Part shown: positions 16,794-25,020 of the stretch, piece after piece
Layout: each line of letters begins with the position of its first letter
Numbering within the stretch: the stretch's first letter is position 1
DNA from: Streptomyces sp. Je 1-79
GTDB lineage: Bacteria; Actinomycetota; Actinomycetes; Streptomycetales; Streptomycetaceae
NCBI RefSeq assembly: GCF_025195125.1
Contig: NZ_JAMGSL010000005.1
Span: forward strand, 310,001-374,000
Length of the DNA: 64,000 nucleotides
Direction: 5' to 3'
Notes under the pieces: generated by a model
Databases searched by the model: none
Told to the model about the DNA's origin: nothing
Seen by the model: only the letters and a program-made list of their open reading frames with translations
Translations under genes and position numbers: made by a program

Positions 16794-17474
16794 CTAGCGG
16801 GCCGCTTCGGCCAGTTGGCGGGCCGGGTCGTCCGTCACCGGGTCCCCGTGGCCGCAGCACAGCACCCGGGGCTTCAGCTCCGCCAGCCGCCGCATCGACT
16901 CCATCGCCCGCTCGCGGTCCACATGCATCACACCGAAGGTCACGCCCTGCACCGAGGCAACCGTGTCGCCGGTGAACAGGACGTCGTGCCGCGGAAGATG
17001 GACCGCGATCGAACCGGCCGTGTGCCCCGGGATGTGGACGGCCACCGCCCCGTCGCCGAAGCCCAGCTCCTCGCCGTCCTCCACCTCGTGGTCGACCCGG
17101 GTGGGCGGCGCCTCGGGCACGGTCAGCCCGTTCTCGTACAGCGGGCGCTCCCAGTCGAGCAGGTCGGGGTCGGGAACCGGGGCCTCCCCCCGGATCACCG
17201 GGGCGTCGAGGCGGTGGGCCAGGATCCTCGCGCCGAACCGGTCGGCCAGCTCCTGCGCGGAGCCCACATGGTCGCGGTGGCAGTGGGTGAGCACGATCCG
17301 GCGGATACGGGCCGGGTCCAGGCCCACTCCCCGTAGCCCCGTCTCGATCTCGTCCGCCGAGCCCGCCCAGCCGGCGTCGATCAGGGTCAACTCCTCGTCG
17401 TCCCGCCACAGATAGGCCTGGCCGATCGAGAAGTGCAGCATGTGCAGTCGCGGGGTGATCTCACTGAGTTCCAT
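16794..17474 (-). CDS. MBL fold metallo-hydrolase
   Basis: The protein has 226 residues with the metallo-beta-lactamase fold. Metal ligands are visible in TLIDAGWAGS, THCHRDHVGS (HxHxDH), IPGHTAGSI and LFTGDTV, and the final CCGHGDP histidine. It resembles glyoxalase-II-like hydrolases. The ATG is preceded by TAGGTT six bases upstream and no Shine-Dalgarno site, so a leaderless mRNA is likely. It is next to the M20 dipeptidase on the same strand, separated by 69 bases, but probably has its own promoter. Confidence 0.92.
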   Translation of the reverse strand: MELSEITPRLHMLHFSIGQAYLWRDDEELTLIDAGWAGSADEIETGLRGVGLDPARIRRIVLTHCHRDHVGSAQELADRFGARILAHRLDAPVIRGEAPVPDPDLLDWERPLYENGLTVPEAPPTRVDHEVEDGEELGFGDGAVAVHIPGHTAGSIAVHLPRHDVLFTGDTVASVQGVTFGVMHVDRERAMESMRRLAELKPRVLCCGHGDPVTDDPARQLAEAAR

Positions 17475-17543
17475 ACGGCGAACCTACGGATCCCCGCAGG
17501 CCCGCCGTACGGTTCTACGCTCTCGGCGAGCTTCGCCGAACGC

Positions 17544-18908
17544 TTAACCCTGCTTCGAGCGGGCGTAGTTCACCAGGAAGTGCGCCTCCGCCACCGCGAG
17601 GCGCTCCAGCTCCTCCGGCGACACCGACTCGTTCACCGCGTGGATCTGCGCCTCCGGCTCGCTGAGACCGATGAGCAGGATCTCCGCCTCGGGGTAGAGC
17701 GACGCCAGTGTGTTGCAGAGCGGGATCGAGCCGCCCATGCCCGAGGTCTGCATCTCCTGCCCGGGGTACGCGACCCCCATCGCCTCCGCCATCGAGACGT
17801 ACGCCGGGCTGGTGACGTCCGCCCGGAACGCCTGGCCCTGGCCGACCTGCTCGAAGGAGACCCGGGCGTTCCACGGCACACGCTTCTCGATGTGCGCGTA
17901 CAGCAGCTTCGTCGCCTCGGACGCGTCCTGGCCCGGCGGGACCCGCAGGCTGATCTGCGCCCGCGCCGTCGACGGGATCGACGGCGTCGCGCCCGCCACC
18001 GGGTGGCAGTCGATGCCGATGACGGTGACGGCCGGACGGGCCCAGATACGGTCGGCCACGGTGCCGTTGCCCGGCAGGCCGACGCCCGCCAGGACCTTCG
18101 CGTCCGCGCGGAAGTCGTCCTCCGGGTACTGCAGACCGTCCCACACCGCGTCGGCCGGCAGACCGTCGATGACCGTCGAGCCGTCCTCGGCGCGCAGCGT
18201 GTCCAGGACCCGGATCAGCGCGGCCAGCGCGTCGGGCGCGGCACCGCCGAACATGCCGGAGTGCAGGTTGCCTTCGAGGGTGTCGATCTGGACCCGGATC
18301 ATCGTCATGCCGCGCAGGGTCGCGGTGACCGTCGGCAGACCGAGCCGGAAGTTGCCGGTGTCACCGATCACGATGGCGTCGGAGGTGAGGAGCTCCGGGT
18401 GCGCCTCGGCGTACCGCTCCAGACCGCCCGTTCCCTGCTCCTCCGAACCCTCCACGATCATCTTGACCGTGACGGGAACACCGCCGTTCGCCTTCAGGGC
18501 GCGCAGCGCGAGCAGGTGCATGATGAACCCGCCCTTGCAGTCGGCCGCGCCCCGCCCGTACCAGCGCCCTTCGCGCTCCGTCAGCTCGAACGGCGGAGTG
18601 ACCCACGCCGACTCGTCCAGCTTGGGCTGCACGTCGTAGTGCGCGTAGAGGAGGACGGTCGGCGCGCCGACCGGGCCCGGCAGTACGCCGTACACCGACT
18701 GCGAACCGTCGGGGGTGTCGAGCAGCGCCACGTCCTGGAAGGACTCGGCGCGCAGCGCGTCCGCCACCCAGTTCGCGGCCCCTTCGCACTCGCTCCGCGG
18801 AGCCACGGCCTCGTCCGCCACCGATTCGAAGGCCACGAGCTCCGTGAGCTCCGCCTTGGCGCGGGGCATGAGGCCGGCGACGGTCTCGGCTATCGGATTC
18901 GCGGTCAT
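17544..18908 (-). CDS. M20 family dipeptidase
   Basis: The protein has 454 residues, the normal length. The dizinc site is complete: LLYAHYDVQP (His, Asp), GRGAADCKGG (bridging Asp), VEGSEEQGTGG (Glu-Glu), DTGN (Asp) and the C-terminal IHAVNES His. The dimerisation domain includes GNLHSGMFGG. It should cleave dipeptides in the cytoplasm. I chose ATG 18908, seven bases after AGGAG; a GTG six bases upstream is less well placed. It is divergent from the geranylgeranyl reductase-like gene. Confidence 0.94.
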   Translation of the reverse strand: MTANPIAETVAGLMPRAKAELTELVAFESVADEAVAPRSECEGAANWVADALRAESFQDVALLDTPDGSQSVYGVLPGPVGAPTVLLYAHYDVQPKLDESAWVTPPFELTEREGRWYGRGAADCKGGFIMHLLALRALKANGGVPVTVKMIVEGSEEQGTGGLERYAEAHPELLTSDAIVIGDTGNFRLGLPTVTATLRGMTMIRVQIDTLEGNLHSGMFGGAAPDALAALIRVLDTLRAEDGSTVIDGLPADAVWDGLQYPEDDFRADAKVLAGVGLPGNGTVADRIWARPAVTVIGIDCHPVAGATPSIPSTARAQISLRVPPGQDASEATKLLYAHIEKRVPWNARVSFEQVGQGQAFRADVTSPAYVSMAEAMGVAYPGQEMQTSGMGGSIPLCNTLASLYPEAEILLIGLSEPEAQIHAVNESVSPEELERLAVAEAHFLVNYARSKQG

Positions 18909-18980
18909 GGGCACGCTCCTGGTGGGTGCGACGTTGTAAGGACGTTGCCGTATGTCGGTTGTACGGCGAACGCATCGCCG

Positions 18981-19019
18981 ATCCTACGGCGCGGGGCCCG
19001 GAAGGCCGCGCCGTAGGAT
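18981..19019. promoter_or_regulatory. 14-bp palindrome with mirrored TAGGAT boxes between divergent genes
   Basis: ATCCTACGGCGCGG (18981-18994) pairs perfectly with CCGCGCCGTAGGAT (19006-19019) around 11 bases. The right arm ends in TAGGAT, a good -10 for the rightward gene at 19066. The left arm gives TAGGAT on the other strand, a good -10 for the leftward dipeptidase gene. Matching -35 boxes are poor, so an activator or an operator role is possible. Confidence 0.55.
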
Positions 19020-19065
19020 GCCCGGAGACTTGGATCATCGGCCGGATCAGGAGCAGAAGCCCATC

Positions 19066-20619
19066 GTGAGCAGCGAGAACGCAGACGCCGAAGAGGTACG
19101 CGCGGAAAAGTCGGAGCAGGCCACGACCGTATGGGACGTGGTGGTCGTGGGCGCCGGTCCGGCAGGCGCTTCCGCGGCGTACGCGGCCGCGGTCGCCGGA
19201 CGCCGTGTGCTGCTCCTGGAGAAGGCCGAACTGCCGCGGTACAAGACCTGCGGCGGCGGCATCATCGGCCCCTCGCGGGACTCGCTCCCGCCCGGTTTCG
19301 AACTGCCCCTGCAGGACCGGGTGCACGCCGTGACCTTCTCCCTGAACGGACGCTTCGCCCGGACGCGCCGCTCGCGCCGGATGCTCTTCGGGCTGGTCAA
19401 CCGGCCCGAGTTCGACGCGGGTCTCGTCGAGCAGGCGCAGAAGGCGGGCGCGGAGCTCCGTACGGGAGTCACCGTCTCCCGGGTCGAGCAGCACGGCCCG
19501 GCCGTGCCGGACCGGCGCACCGTCGCCGTCGTCCTCGCGGACGGCGAGACGGTCCTGGCCAGGGCGGTCGTCGGAGCGGACGGCAGCGCGGGCCGGATAG
19601 GAGCTCACGTCGGCGTGAAGCTCGACCAGGTGGACCTGGGGCTGGAGGCCGAGATCCCCGTTCCGGCCTCGGTGGCCGAGGACTGGAAGGGGCGGGTCCT
19701 CATCGACTGGGGCCCGATGCCCGGCAGCTACGGCTGGGTCTTCCCCAAGGGCGACACGCTCACCGTCGGCGTCATCTCGGCGCGTGGCGAGGGTGCGGCC
19801 ACCAAGCGCTATCTGGAGGACTTCATCGCCCGGCTCGGGCTCGCGGGCTTCGAGCCGGCCATCTCCTCCGGGCACCTGACGCGCTGCCGTAGCGACGACT
19901 CGCCGCTGTCGCGCGGCCGGGTGCTGGTCTGCGGTGACGCGGCGGGGCTCCTGGAGCCGTGGACGCGGGAGGGTATCTCCTTCGCGCTGCGCTCGGGCCG
20001 GCTCGCGGGGGAGTGGGCGGTACGGATCGCCGAGGCGAACGACGCCGTCGACGCGCGCCGTCAGGCGCTGAACTACGCCTTCGCCATCAAGGCGGGGCTG
20101 GGCGTCGAGATGGCGGTCGGGCGGCGGATGCTCGCGCTGTTCGAGCGTCGGCCGGGGCTGTTGCACGCGACGATCACCGGTCTGCGTCCGGCGTGGAACG
20201 CGTTCACGGACATCACCCGCGGCTCGACCACCCTTGCCGGTCTCGTCCGGTCGAACGGCATCGCGCGGCGGGCGCTCGACGTCCTGGACCGCCGGATGGC
20301 GCCGACCGACGGCATGACGCTCCGGGGCGCGGCCCAGTCGGGCCCGACGTCGGCTGACGCGGATGTCTCGGATCCGGCCGAGCTGACGGGTGCGGTGGGG
20401 GTGTCGGGCGCCTCGGATCTGTCGGGCCCGGCGGACGCATCGGACGCGTTGGACGCCGCATCGGACGCAGCGGACGTGTCGGCGCCGGACGCGTCGGACG
20501 TGTCGGCGCCGGATGCGCCGGGCGGGGCGGATGCGTCGGGCGTGGCGGACGCACCTGACGCCTCGGACGCGCCTGACGCGCCTGACGTGCCGGATTCCGG
20601 GGTCAAGCGGTCGGAGTGA
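19066..20619 (+). CDS. geranylgeranyl reductase family FAD-dependent oxidoreductase
   Basis: The protein has 517 residues. It has the dinucleotide-binding motif VVVVGAGPAGASAAYAAA, the PRYKTCGGGIIG segment typical of the GGR family, and VLVCGDAAGLLEPWTREGIS, the FAD-binding GD motif. Such flavoenzymes reduce isoprenoid double bonds or act as hydroxylases. The last 90 residues are a low-complexity Asp/Ala/Ser/Pro tail built from DASD and DAPD-like units, which is absent from typical members. The GTG start has AGGAG upstream. Its 3' end overlaps the convergent deazaflavin reductase by 17 bases. Confidence 0.9.
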   Translation: MSSENADAEEVRAEKSEQATTVWDVVVVGAGPAGASAAYAAAVAGRRVLLLEKAELPRYKTCGGGIIGPSRDSLPPGFELPLQDRVHAVTFSLNGRFARTRRSRRMLFGLVNRPEFDAGLVEQAQKAGAELRTGVTVSRVEQHGPAVPDRRTVAVVLADGETVLARAVVGADGSAGRIGAHVGVKLDQVDLGLEAEIPVPASVAEDWKGRVLIDWGPMPGSYGWVFPKGDTLTVGVISARGEGAATKRYLEDFIARLGLAGFEPAISSGHLTRCRSDDSPLSRGRVLVCGDAAGLLEPWTREGISFALRSGRLAGEWAVRIAEANDAVDARRQALNYAFAIKAGLGVEMAVGRRMLALFERRPGLLHATITGLRPAWNAFTDITRGSTTLAGLVRSNGIARRALDVLDRRMAPTDGMTLRGAAQSGPTSADADVSDPAELTGAVGVSGASDLSGPADASDALDAASDAADVSAPDASDVSAPDAPGGADASGVADAPDASDAPDAPDVPDSGVKRSE

Positions 20620-21064
20620 TCCGGAAGACCGGGTGCTTGGGGGCGATCGCGCGCAGCTCCGCGTCGGTGGAGTCCGGACCGACCCCGCCGAAGAAGATGC
20701 CGACCTCCGCCTTCCACCGCTTCAGGTAGGCGCGGAGGAGAGCGGGCTTCTCGTCGTCGGTCAGCTCCACGGCGGTGAAGGGCTGCGCGTGCTTGCCCAG
20801 GCGCAGCTCGCCGCCGCCGGCCACGCGCATGTTGTGGGTCCACTGGACGTGGCCGCGCGGCGCCATCAGGTACTGGGCGCCGTCCAGAGTGAGCAGGTTG
20901 ACGGGCGTGGTGCGCCATTCACCGCTCTTGCGGCCGCGCACCGCGAGGACGCGGGAGCCCCAGACGCTGATGCCCCGGCGGGTCATCCACGCGACGCTCC
21001 GGTTGAGTACGTTCACCGTGAACCAGCCGGGCTTCATGACGTGGGCGCTGGGCTGAGCGGACAT
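20603..21064 (-). CDS. deazaflavin (F420)-dependent nitroreductase family protein
   Basis: The protein has 153 residues and resembles the Ddn-type split beta-barrel family. Characteristic stretches are GSRVLAVRGRKSGEWRTTPV, YLMAPRGHVQWTHNMR and GGELRLG. Members use reduced F420 to reduce quinones or nitro compounds. GGAGG is five bases before the ATG. It is divergent from a TetR regulator with several repeated motifs in between, so it is probably the target of that regulator. Confidence 0.92.
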   Translation of the reverse strand: MSAQPSAHVMKPGWFTVNVLNRSVAWMTRRGISVWGSRVLAVRGRKSGEWRTTPVNLLTLDGAQYLMAPRGHVQWTHNMRVAGGGELRLGKHAQPFTAVELTDDEKPALLRAYLKRWKAEVGIFFGGVGPDSTDAELRAIAPKHPVFRITPTA

Positions 21065-21086
21065 GGCATCCTCCGAAGGAAACTGT

Positions 21087-21193
21087 GAGCACTGCTCTCG
21101 CTTGAGATCAGTGTGCACGGATCGGCGATCCGAAGCAAGAGCACCGCTCTCGTTTCGCTGCGATGCTCTCGCTTTGATCCGATGCTCTCGTTT
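21087..21193. promoter_or_regulatory. operator array between deazaflavin reductase and TetR genes
   Basis: GCTCTCG(C/T)TT occurs directly at 21094, 21146, 21165 and 21184, the last three exactly 19 bases apart. An inverted relative AAGCAAGAGC is at 21133-21142. Together they form GAGCA-C-TGCTC (21087-21097) and AGAGC-ACC-GCTCT (21138-21150) palindromes. The array fills the space between the divergent starts and is the likely binding site of the adjacent TetR protein. Confidence 0.75.
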
Positions 21194-21230
21194 CAGTGCA
21201 GTGCTCCGGGAAGGTGGCACACTGATCTCC

Positions 21231-21932
21231 ATGACCAGCGTTCAAGGAGCCCGTGCCCGCGCCCGCATCGAGATCACCGCCGCCATCAAGGACGAGGCCC
21301 GCGCCCAGCTCGCCGCCGAAGGTGCCGCCAAGCTCTCCCTGCGTGCCGTCGCCCGCGAGGTCGGCATGGTGTCGTCGGCGCTCTACCGGTACTTCCCCAG
21401 CCGCGACGACCTCCTCACCGCCCTCATCGTCGACGCGTACGACGCCGTCGGCGGGGCGGCGGAGGAGGCCCTGGCCGCCGCCGAGGCCCGGGGCGGCGAC
21501 CACCTCGCCCGCTGGACGGCCGTCTGCCGGGCCGTCCGTACCTGGGCCCTCGCCCATCCCCACGAGTACGCCCTGATCTACGGCTCACCGGTCCCCGGCT
21601 ACTCCGCCCCGCAGGACACCATCGGCCCGGCCTCCCGCGTCGGACTGGTCCTCATCACCATCGCCCGCGACGCCTTCACCGCCGACGGCGTCGCCCCGCC
21701 GCCGCTCCCCGGAGAGCTGCGGCCCGAGGCGGAGCGTATGGCCGCCGATCTGGCCCCCGACCTGCCGCCCGCACTCGTCGTCGCCCTGGTCGCCGCCTGG
21801 TCGCAGCTCTTCGGGCTTGTCTCCTTCGAGGTGTTCGGCCAGTTCCACCGGATCGTCGAGGAACGGGACGAGTTCTTCACGGCGACCGCCGCCCGCCTCG
21901 GCCGCGACATCGGCCTCCTGCCCCGCCCGTGA
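21231..21932 (+). CDS. TetR/AcrR family regulator with WHG domain
   Basis: The protein has 233 residues. The N-terminal helix-turn-helix is LSLRAVAREVGMVSSALYRYFPSRDDLLTAL. The C-terminal ligand domain has RTWALAHPHEYALIYGSPVPG, the WHG-type C-terminal domain of TetR proteins. It should repress the divergent deazaflavin reductase gene and itself through the motif array upstream. No good ribosome-binding site precedes the ATG. The stop codon lies inside the first unit of a tandem repeat. Confidence 0.93.
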   Translation: MTSVQGARARARIEITAAIKDEARAQLAAEGAAKLSLRAVAREVGMVSSALYRYFPSRDDLLTALIVDAYDAVGGAAEEALAAAEARGGDHLARWTAVCRAVRTWALAHPHEYALIYGSPVPGYSAPQDTIGPASRVGLVLITIARDAFTADGVAPPPLPGELRPEAERMAADLAPDLPPALVVALVAAWSQLFGLVSFEVFGQFHRIVEERDEFFTATAARLGRDIGLLPRP

Positions 21933-22050
21933 CCCGGGCCGGACGGCTTCGCCCGTGACCGGTCGGTTCCACCCGTGACCGGCCGGCCCCACCCGTGACC
22001 GCCCGGCGGCGGACCCGCCCGTGACCGGCCGGACGGCCTCGCCCGTTCCG
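21924..22050. repeat. tandem repeats starting at the TetR stop codon
   Basis: CCCGTGACC recurs at 21927, 21952, 21972, 21992 and 22018, each followed by a CGG-rich segment, with a decayed copy at 22042. The period is 20-26 bases. The first TGA is the stop codon of the TetR gene. Nothing coding is visible here. Confidence 0.85.
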
Positions 22051-22073
22051 GCCCGCGGAGGGCCCGGTCGTTC

Positions 22074-22142
22074 TACTCCCACGGGAGTACGCGTGATCAC
22101 CACGCCGGGCTGACGCCGATCGGGTCCGACCGCGTCTAGCGT
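22074..22142 (+). promoter_or_regulatory. palindrome and -10 box upstream of the sensor kinase gene
   Basis: TACTCCC-AC-GGGAGTA (22074-22089) is a perfect inverted repeat placed 48 bases before TAGCGT (22137-22142), which ends seven bases before the ATG at 22150. The palindrome is a good candidate for autoregulation by the response regulator. There is no convincing -35, which fits activator dependence. Confidence 0.6.
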
Positions 22143-22149
22143 GGCGGAC

Positions 22150-23379
22150 ATGGAAGAACAGCGCGGTCAGGGGCCAGGCGATCCGCTCCGGGCGCGCGGC
22201 GGTCCGCCGTGGGCGCTGCGCTGGGCCGATCGCGAGCCGGGCGACGGGCTGCCCTGGCGGTCCACCCTCCTCCTCGCCGTCTTCGTGATGGTGGGCTCCG
22301 GGTTCGCGGCGAGGAACCAGCCGGACCGGGAGTCCCTGGATGCCCTCGGCCGCGGGCTGCTGCTCCTCGGTTCCGCGCTGCTCCTGCTGCGCCACCGCCA
22401 CCCGGTCCCGGTGGTCTTCGCGACGTCGGCCGTCACCCTCGGGTACTTCGCCGCCGGCTACCCGTACGGTCCGGTCTTCCTCCTCGTCGCCGTGGCCTGC
22501 TTCGCGGCGATCGTGCAGGGCCACCGGCGGGCGGCCTGGTGGGCGCTGGGGCTGGTGTGGGCGGGGCATCTGCTCATCGCGCACTGGCTCTATGCCCACC
22601 TCCCCCCGGACGGCGACTCCGCCGCGCCGTGGGGCCAGGAGATCCCGGTCGCCTGCTTCGTCATCGCGATCCTCGCCGCCTCCGAGCTGGTCCGCGTCCG
22701 CCGCGAGCAGTGGGCGCAGCAGCGCGCCGAACGCGCCGCGGCCGAGCGGCGCCGTGCCGACGAGCAACGGCTGCGGATCGCCCGGGAGCTGCACGACGTC
22801 CTCGCCCACTCGATCTCCGTCATCAACGTGCAGGCCGGCGTCGGCCTCGCCCTGCTCGACAGCGACCCCGAGCAGGCCCGCGCCGCGCTGACCACCATCA
22901 AGGCGGCGAGCAAGGAAGCGTTGGGGGAGGTCCGTCAGGTGCTCGACACCCTGCGCGCCCCGGGCGAGGCCCCGCGCACCCCCGCGCCCGGCCTCGACCG
23001 GCTCCCCGAGCTCGTCGAGCAGGCGGCGTCCGCCGGGCTGACCGTGGAGACCACGACGGAGGGCGCGCCCGTGGCGCTTCCGCCCGGCGCCGACCTGGCG
23101 GCCTTCCGGATCGTTCAGGAGGCGCTGACCAACGTGGTCCGCCACTCGGGGTCCCGCGCCGCGCGCGTCACGATCCGCTACCTGCCCGGCGTCCTGGAGC
23201 TCCGTGTCGACGACGACGGACCCGCGACCGGCGGCGACGCCGGTGGCAGCGGCAACGGTCTCGCCGGAATGCGGGAGCGGGCCGGAGGCCTCGGTGGCAC
23301 GATCGAGGCGGGCACCCGCGAGGACGGCGGTTTCCGGGTGCGCGCCGTCCTCCCCGTCCGACCGAAGGAGACGCCGTGA
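22150..23379 (+). CDS. sensor histidine kinase (HisKA_3/DesK type)
   Basis: The protein has 409 residues. It has about five membrane helices in residues 38-185, then a coiled Arg/Glu-rich linker, the HisKA_3 phosphoacceptor in RIARELHDVLAHS (His215), and an HATPase domain with FRIVQEALTNVVRHSG and GNGLAGMRERAGGLGG. It autophosphorylates and passes phosphate to the response regulator encoded next. ATG 22150 is preferred over GTG 22141 because TAGCGT ends seven bases upstream and no ribosome site exists. The stop overlaps the next start. Confidence 0.94.
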   Translation: MEEQRGQGPGDPLRARGGPPWALRWADREPGDGLPWRSTLLLAVFVMVGSGFAARNQPDRESLDALGRGLLLLGSALLLLRHRHPVPVVFATSAVTLGYFAAGYPYGPVFLLVAVACFAAIVQGHRRAAWWALGLVWAGHLLIAHWLYAHLPPDGDSAAPWGQEIPVACFVIAILAASELVRVRREQWAQQRAERAAAERRRADEQRLRIARELHDVLAHSISVINVQAGVGLALLDSDPEQARAALTTIKAASKEALGEVRQVLDTLRAPGEAPRTPAPGLDRLPELVEQAASAGLTVETTTEGAPVALPPGADLAAFRIVQEALTNVVRHSGSRAARVTIRYLPGVLELRVDDDGPATGGDAGGSGNGLAGMRERAGGLGGTIEAGTREDGGFRVRAVLPVRPKETP

Positions 23380-24041
23380 TCCGTGTGCTGCTCGCCGACG
23401 ACCAGTCGCTGGTACGGGCGGGCTTCCGCGCGCTCCTGGACGCCCAGCCGGACATCGAGGTGGCGGGGGAGGCCGCCGACGGAGAGGAGGCGGCGGGCAA
23501 GGCGGGCGAACTCCGCCCGGACGTCGTCCTCATGGACATCCGCATGCCCGTGCTCGACGGTCTCGCCGCCACCCGCCGGATCACCGGGGACCCCGGTCTG
23601 GGAGCGGTGAAGGTGGTCATGCTGACCACGTTCGAACTCGACGAGTACGTCTTCGAGGCCATCCGCGCGGGTGCCTCGGGCTTTCTCGTCAAGGACACCG
23701 AACCCGAGGAGCTGGTACGGGCCGTGCGCGCCGTCGTCGACGGCGACGCCCTGCTCTCGCCGGGCGTGACGCGGCGGCTCATCGAGGAGTTCGCGGCCCG
23801 CTCCAAGCCCCTGGCCGCGGGGTCCGGCCTCGACGAACTCACCGAGCGGGAACGGGAGGTGATGGCCCTGGTCGGCATCGGTCTGTCGAACGAGGAGATC
23901 GCCCGGCGTCTCGTCGTCAGCCCGCTCACGGCCAAGACCCACGTGAGCCGCACCATGGTGAAGCTCGGCGCCCGCGACCGCGCCCAACTGGTCGTCCTGG
24001 CCTACGAGTCGGGCCTGGTACGCCCCGGCTGGCTGGGCTGA
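23376..24041 (+). CDS. LuxR/NarL family response regulator
   Basis: The protein has 221 residues. The receiver domain has the acidic pair in LLADDQ, phosphoacceptor Asp54 in VVLMDIRMP, and the conserved Lys in FLVKDTEPEE. The C-terminal LuxR helix-turn-helix reads LTEREREVMALVGIGLSNEE followed by IARRLVVSPLTAKTHVSR. The GTG start overlaps the kinase stop (GTGA), so translation is coupled. It probably binds the palindrome at 22074 and regulates its own operon; other targets are unknown. Confidence 0.95.
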   Translation: MIRVLLADDQSLVRAGFRALLDAQPDIEVAGEAADGEEAAGKAGELRPDVVLMDIRMPVLDGLAATRRITGDPGLGAVKVVMLTTFELDEYVFEAIRAGASGFLVKDTEPEELVRAVRAVVDGDALLSPGVTRRLIEEFAARSKPLAAGSGLDELTEREREVMALVGIGLSNEEIARRLVVSPLTAKTHVSRTMVKLGARDRAQLVVLAYESGLVRPGWLG

Positions 24042-24104
24042 CGACCGTACGACGTCACGGGCCACGCGGAGGCGGATTCCGGCGGTCCCCGGCCCCCCGG
24101 ACCT

Positions 24105-24935
24105 TCACGACCAGGTGATCGCCGAATTCTCCCGCCAGATCCGGGCCAGCGACGCGTCACCCGCCACGTCGACCGCGCCCTCGGGAAGCCGGTTCCAGAG
24201 CGTCAGATAGAGGCGGTCGGCGGGGCCGGTCATCTCACAGTCCGCGGTGACGGGAAGACCGCCCTTGCCGCGGCCCGTCTCGCCCCGTCCCGTAGTGCCG
24301 TGTTCCGTAGTCCCATGTTCCGTAGTGCCGTGTTCCTTAGTGTCGTGTTCCGTGCGGGGCGGATCCTGTGACAGCCGTACGGTCCACACGTCACCGGTGT
24401 CGGTGGTCCGTACGCGCAGGATCCGCGGCTCCGGTGTACGCACCCGGCTGCGCTCGCGGGCGTGGAAGGCGCGCAGCAGCTCGTCGATCCCGTCAGCGGC
24501 GAGTGCGGGGTCCACCGGTCCCGGGTGCCGGTCCGGCAGGGCGGACTCGGCGTCCGCGCGGTGGACGGCCGTCTCGTGCGCCTGCCGCCGCGCCCAGAAG
24601 GCCAGCGGGGAGGGGGCGGCCATCAACGTCCAGCACTCCAGGGACTCGGGAGCCGCGCGCAGGGCGTCGACGAGTCGGACATGACCCTCGCGGAAGTGGG
24701 CGAGGAGCGCCTCTCCGTCGAGATCCGGCTCGCCGTCGTCGGGGTGGTAGGAGGTGTACCGCTCGGCGACGAAGCCCGTCGCCCAGCGGTGCACCATCGT
24801 CGTGTGCCGCAGGAGATCCCGTACCCGCCAGCCCGGACAGGTCGCCACCTCGGCGTCCGAGCCGGCCTCGGCCGCGGTCTCCGCCAGCGCCCGGCCCGCC
24901 GTGGCCAGGGCGGCGATGTGCTCGTCGATCGTCAT
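24105..24935 (-). CDS. mycothiol-dependent maleylpyruvate isomerase family protein
   Basis: The protein has 276 residues. The N-terminal DinB-like four-helix domain reads CPGWRVRDLLRHTTMVHRWA with the metal-binding His, followed by HETAVHRADAE. The C-terminal MDMPI domain includes DCEMTGPADRLYLTLWNRL. Such enzymes use mycothiol as a cofactor. An insertion of EHGTT-like units (around residues 202-228) comes from a 15-bp DNA repeat. I chose ATG 24935; a GTG nine bases upstream is possible. Nothing indicates the natural substrate. Confidence 0.9.
   Translation of the reverse strand: MTIDEHIAALATAGRALAETAAEAGSDAEVATCPGWRVRDLLRHTTMVHRWATGFVAERYTSYHPDDGEPDLDGEALLAHFREGHVRLVDALRAAPESLECWTLMAAPSPLAFWARRQAHETAVHRADAESALPDRHPGPVDPALAADGIDELLRAFHARERSRVRTPEPRILRVRTTDTGDVWTVRLSQDPPRTEHDTKEHGTTEHGTTEHGTTGRGETGRGKGGLPVTADCEMTGPADRLYLTLWNRLPEGAVDVAGDASLARIWRENSAITWS
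24292..24351. repeat. 15-bp in-frame tandem repeat in the mycothiol-dependent enzyme gene
   Basis: Four 15-base units start at 24292, 24307, 24322 and 24337; units one and three are identical. In the protein they read as a (T/K)EHGT-type pentapeptide repeat. It sits between the two domains, where length variation is probably tolerated. Confidence 0.9.
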
Positions 24936-25020
24936 GATCTCCACACGGCGATTCTTCCAGGGGAGGCCCGGAGGCGCGGCGGATTCCCACCGCCGGCCAG
25001 GACCCGGCGCCCCGCCGGAA

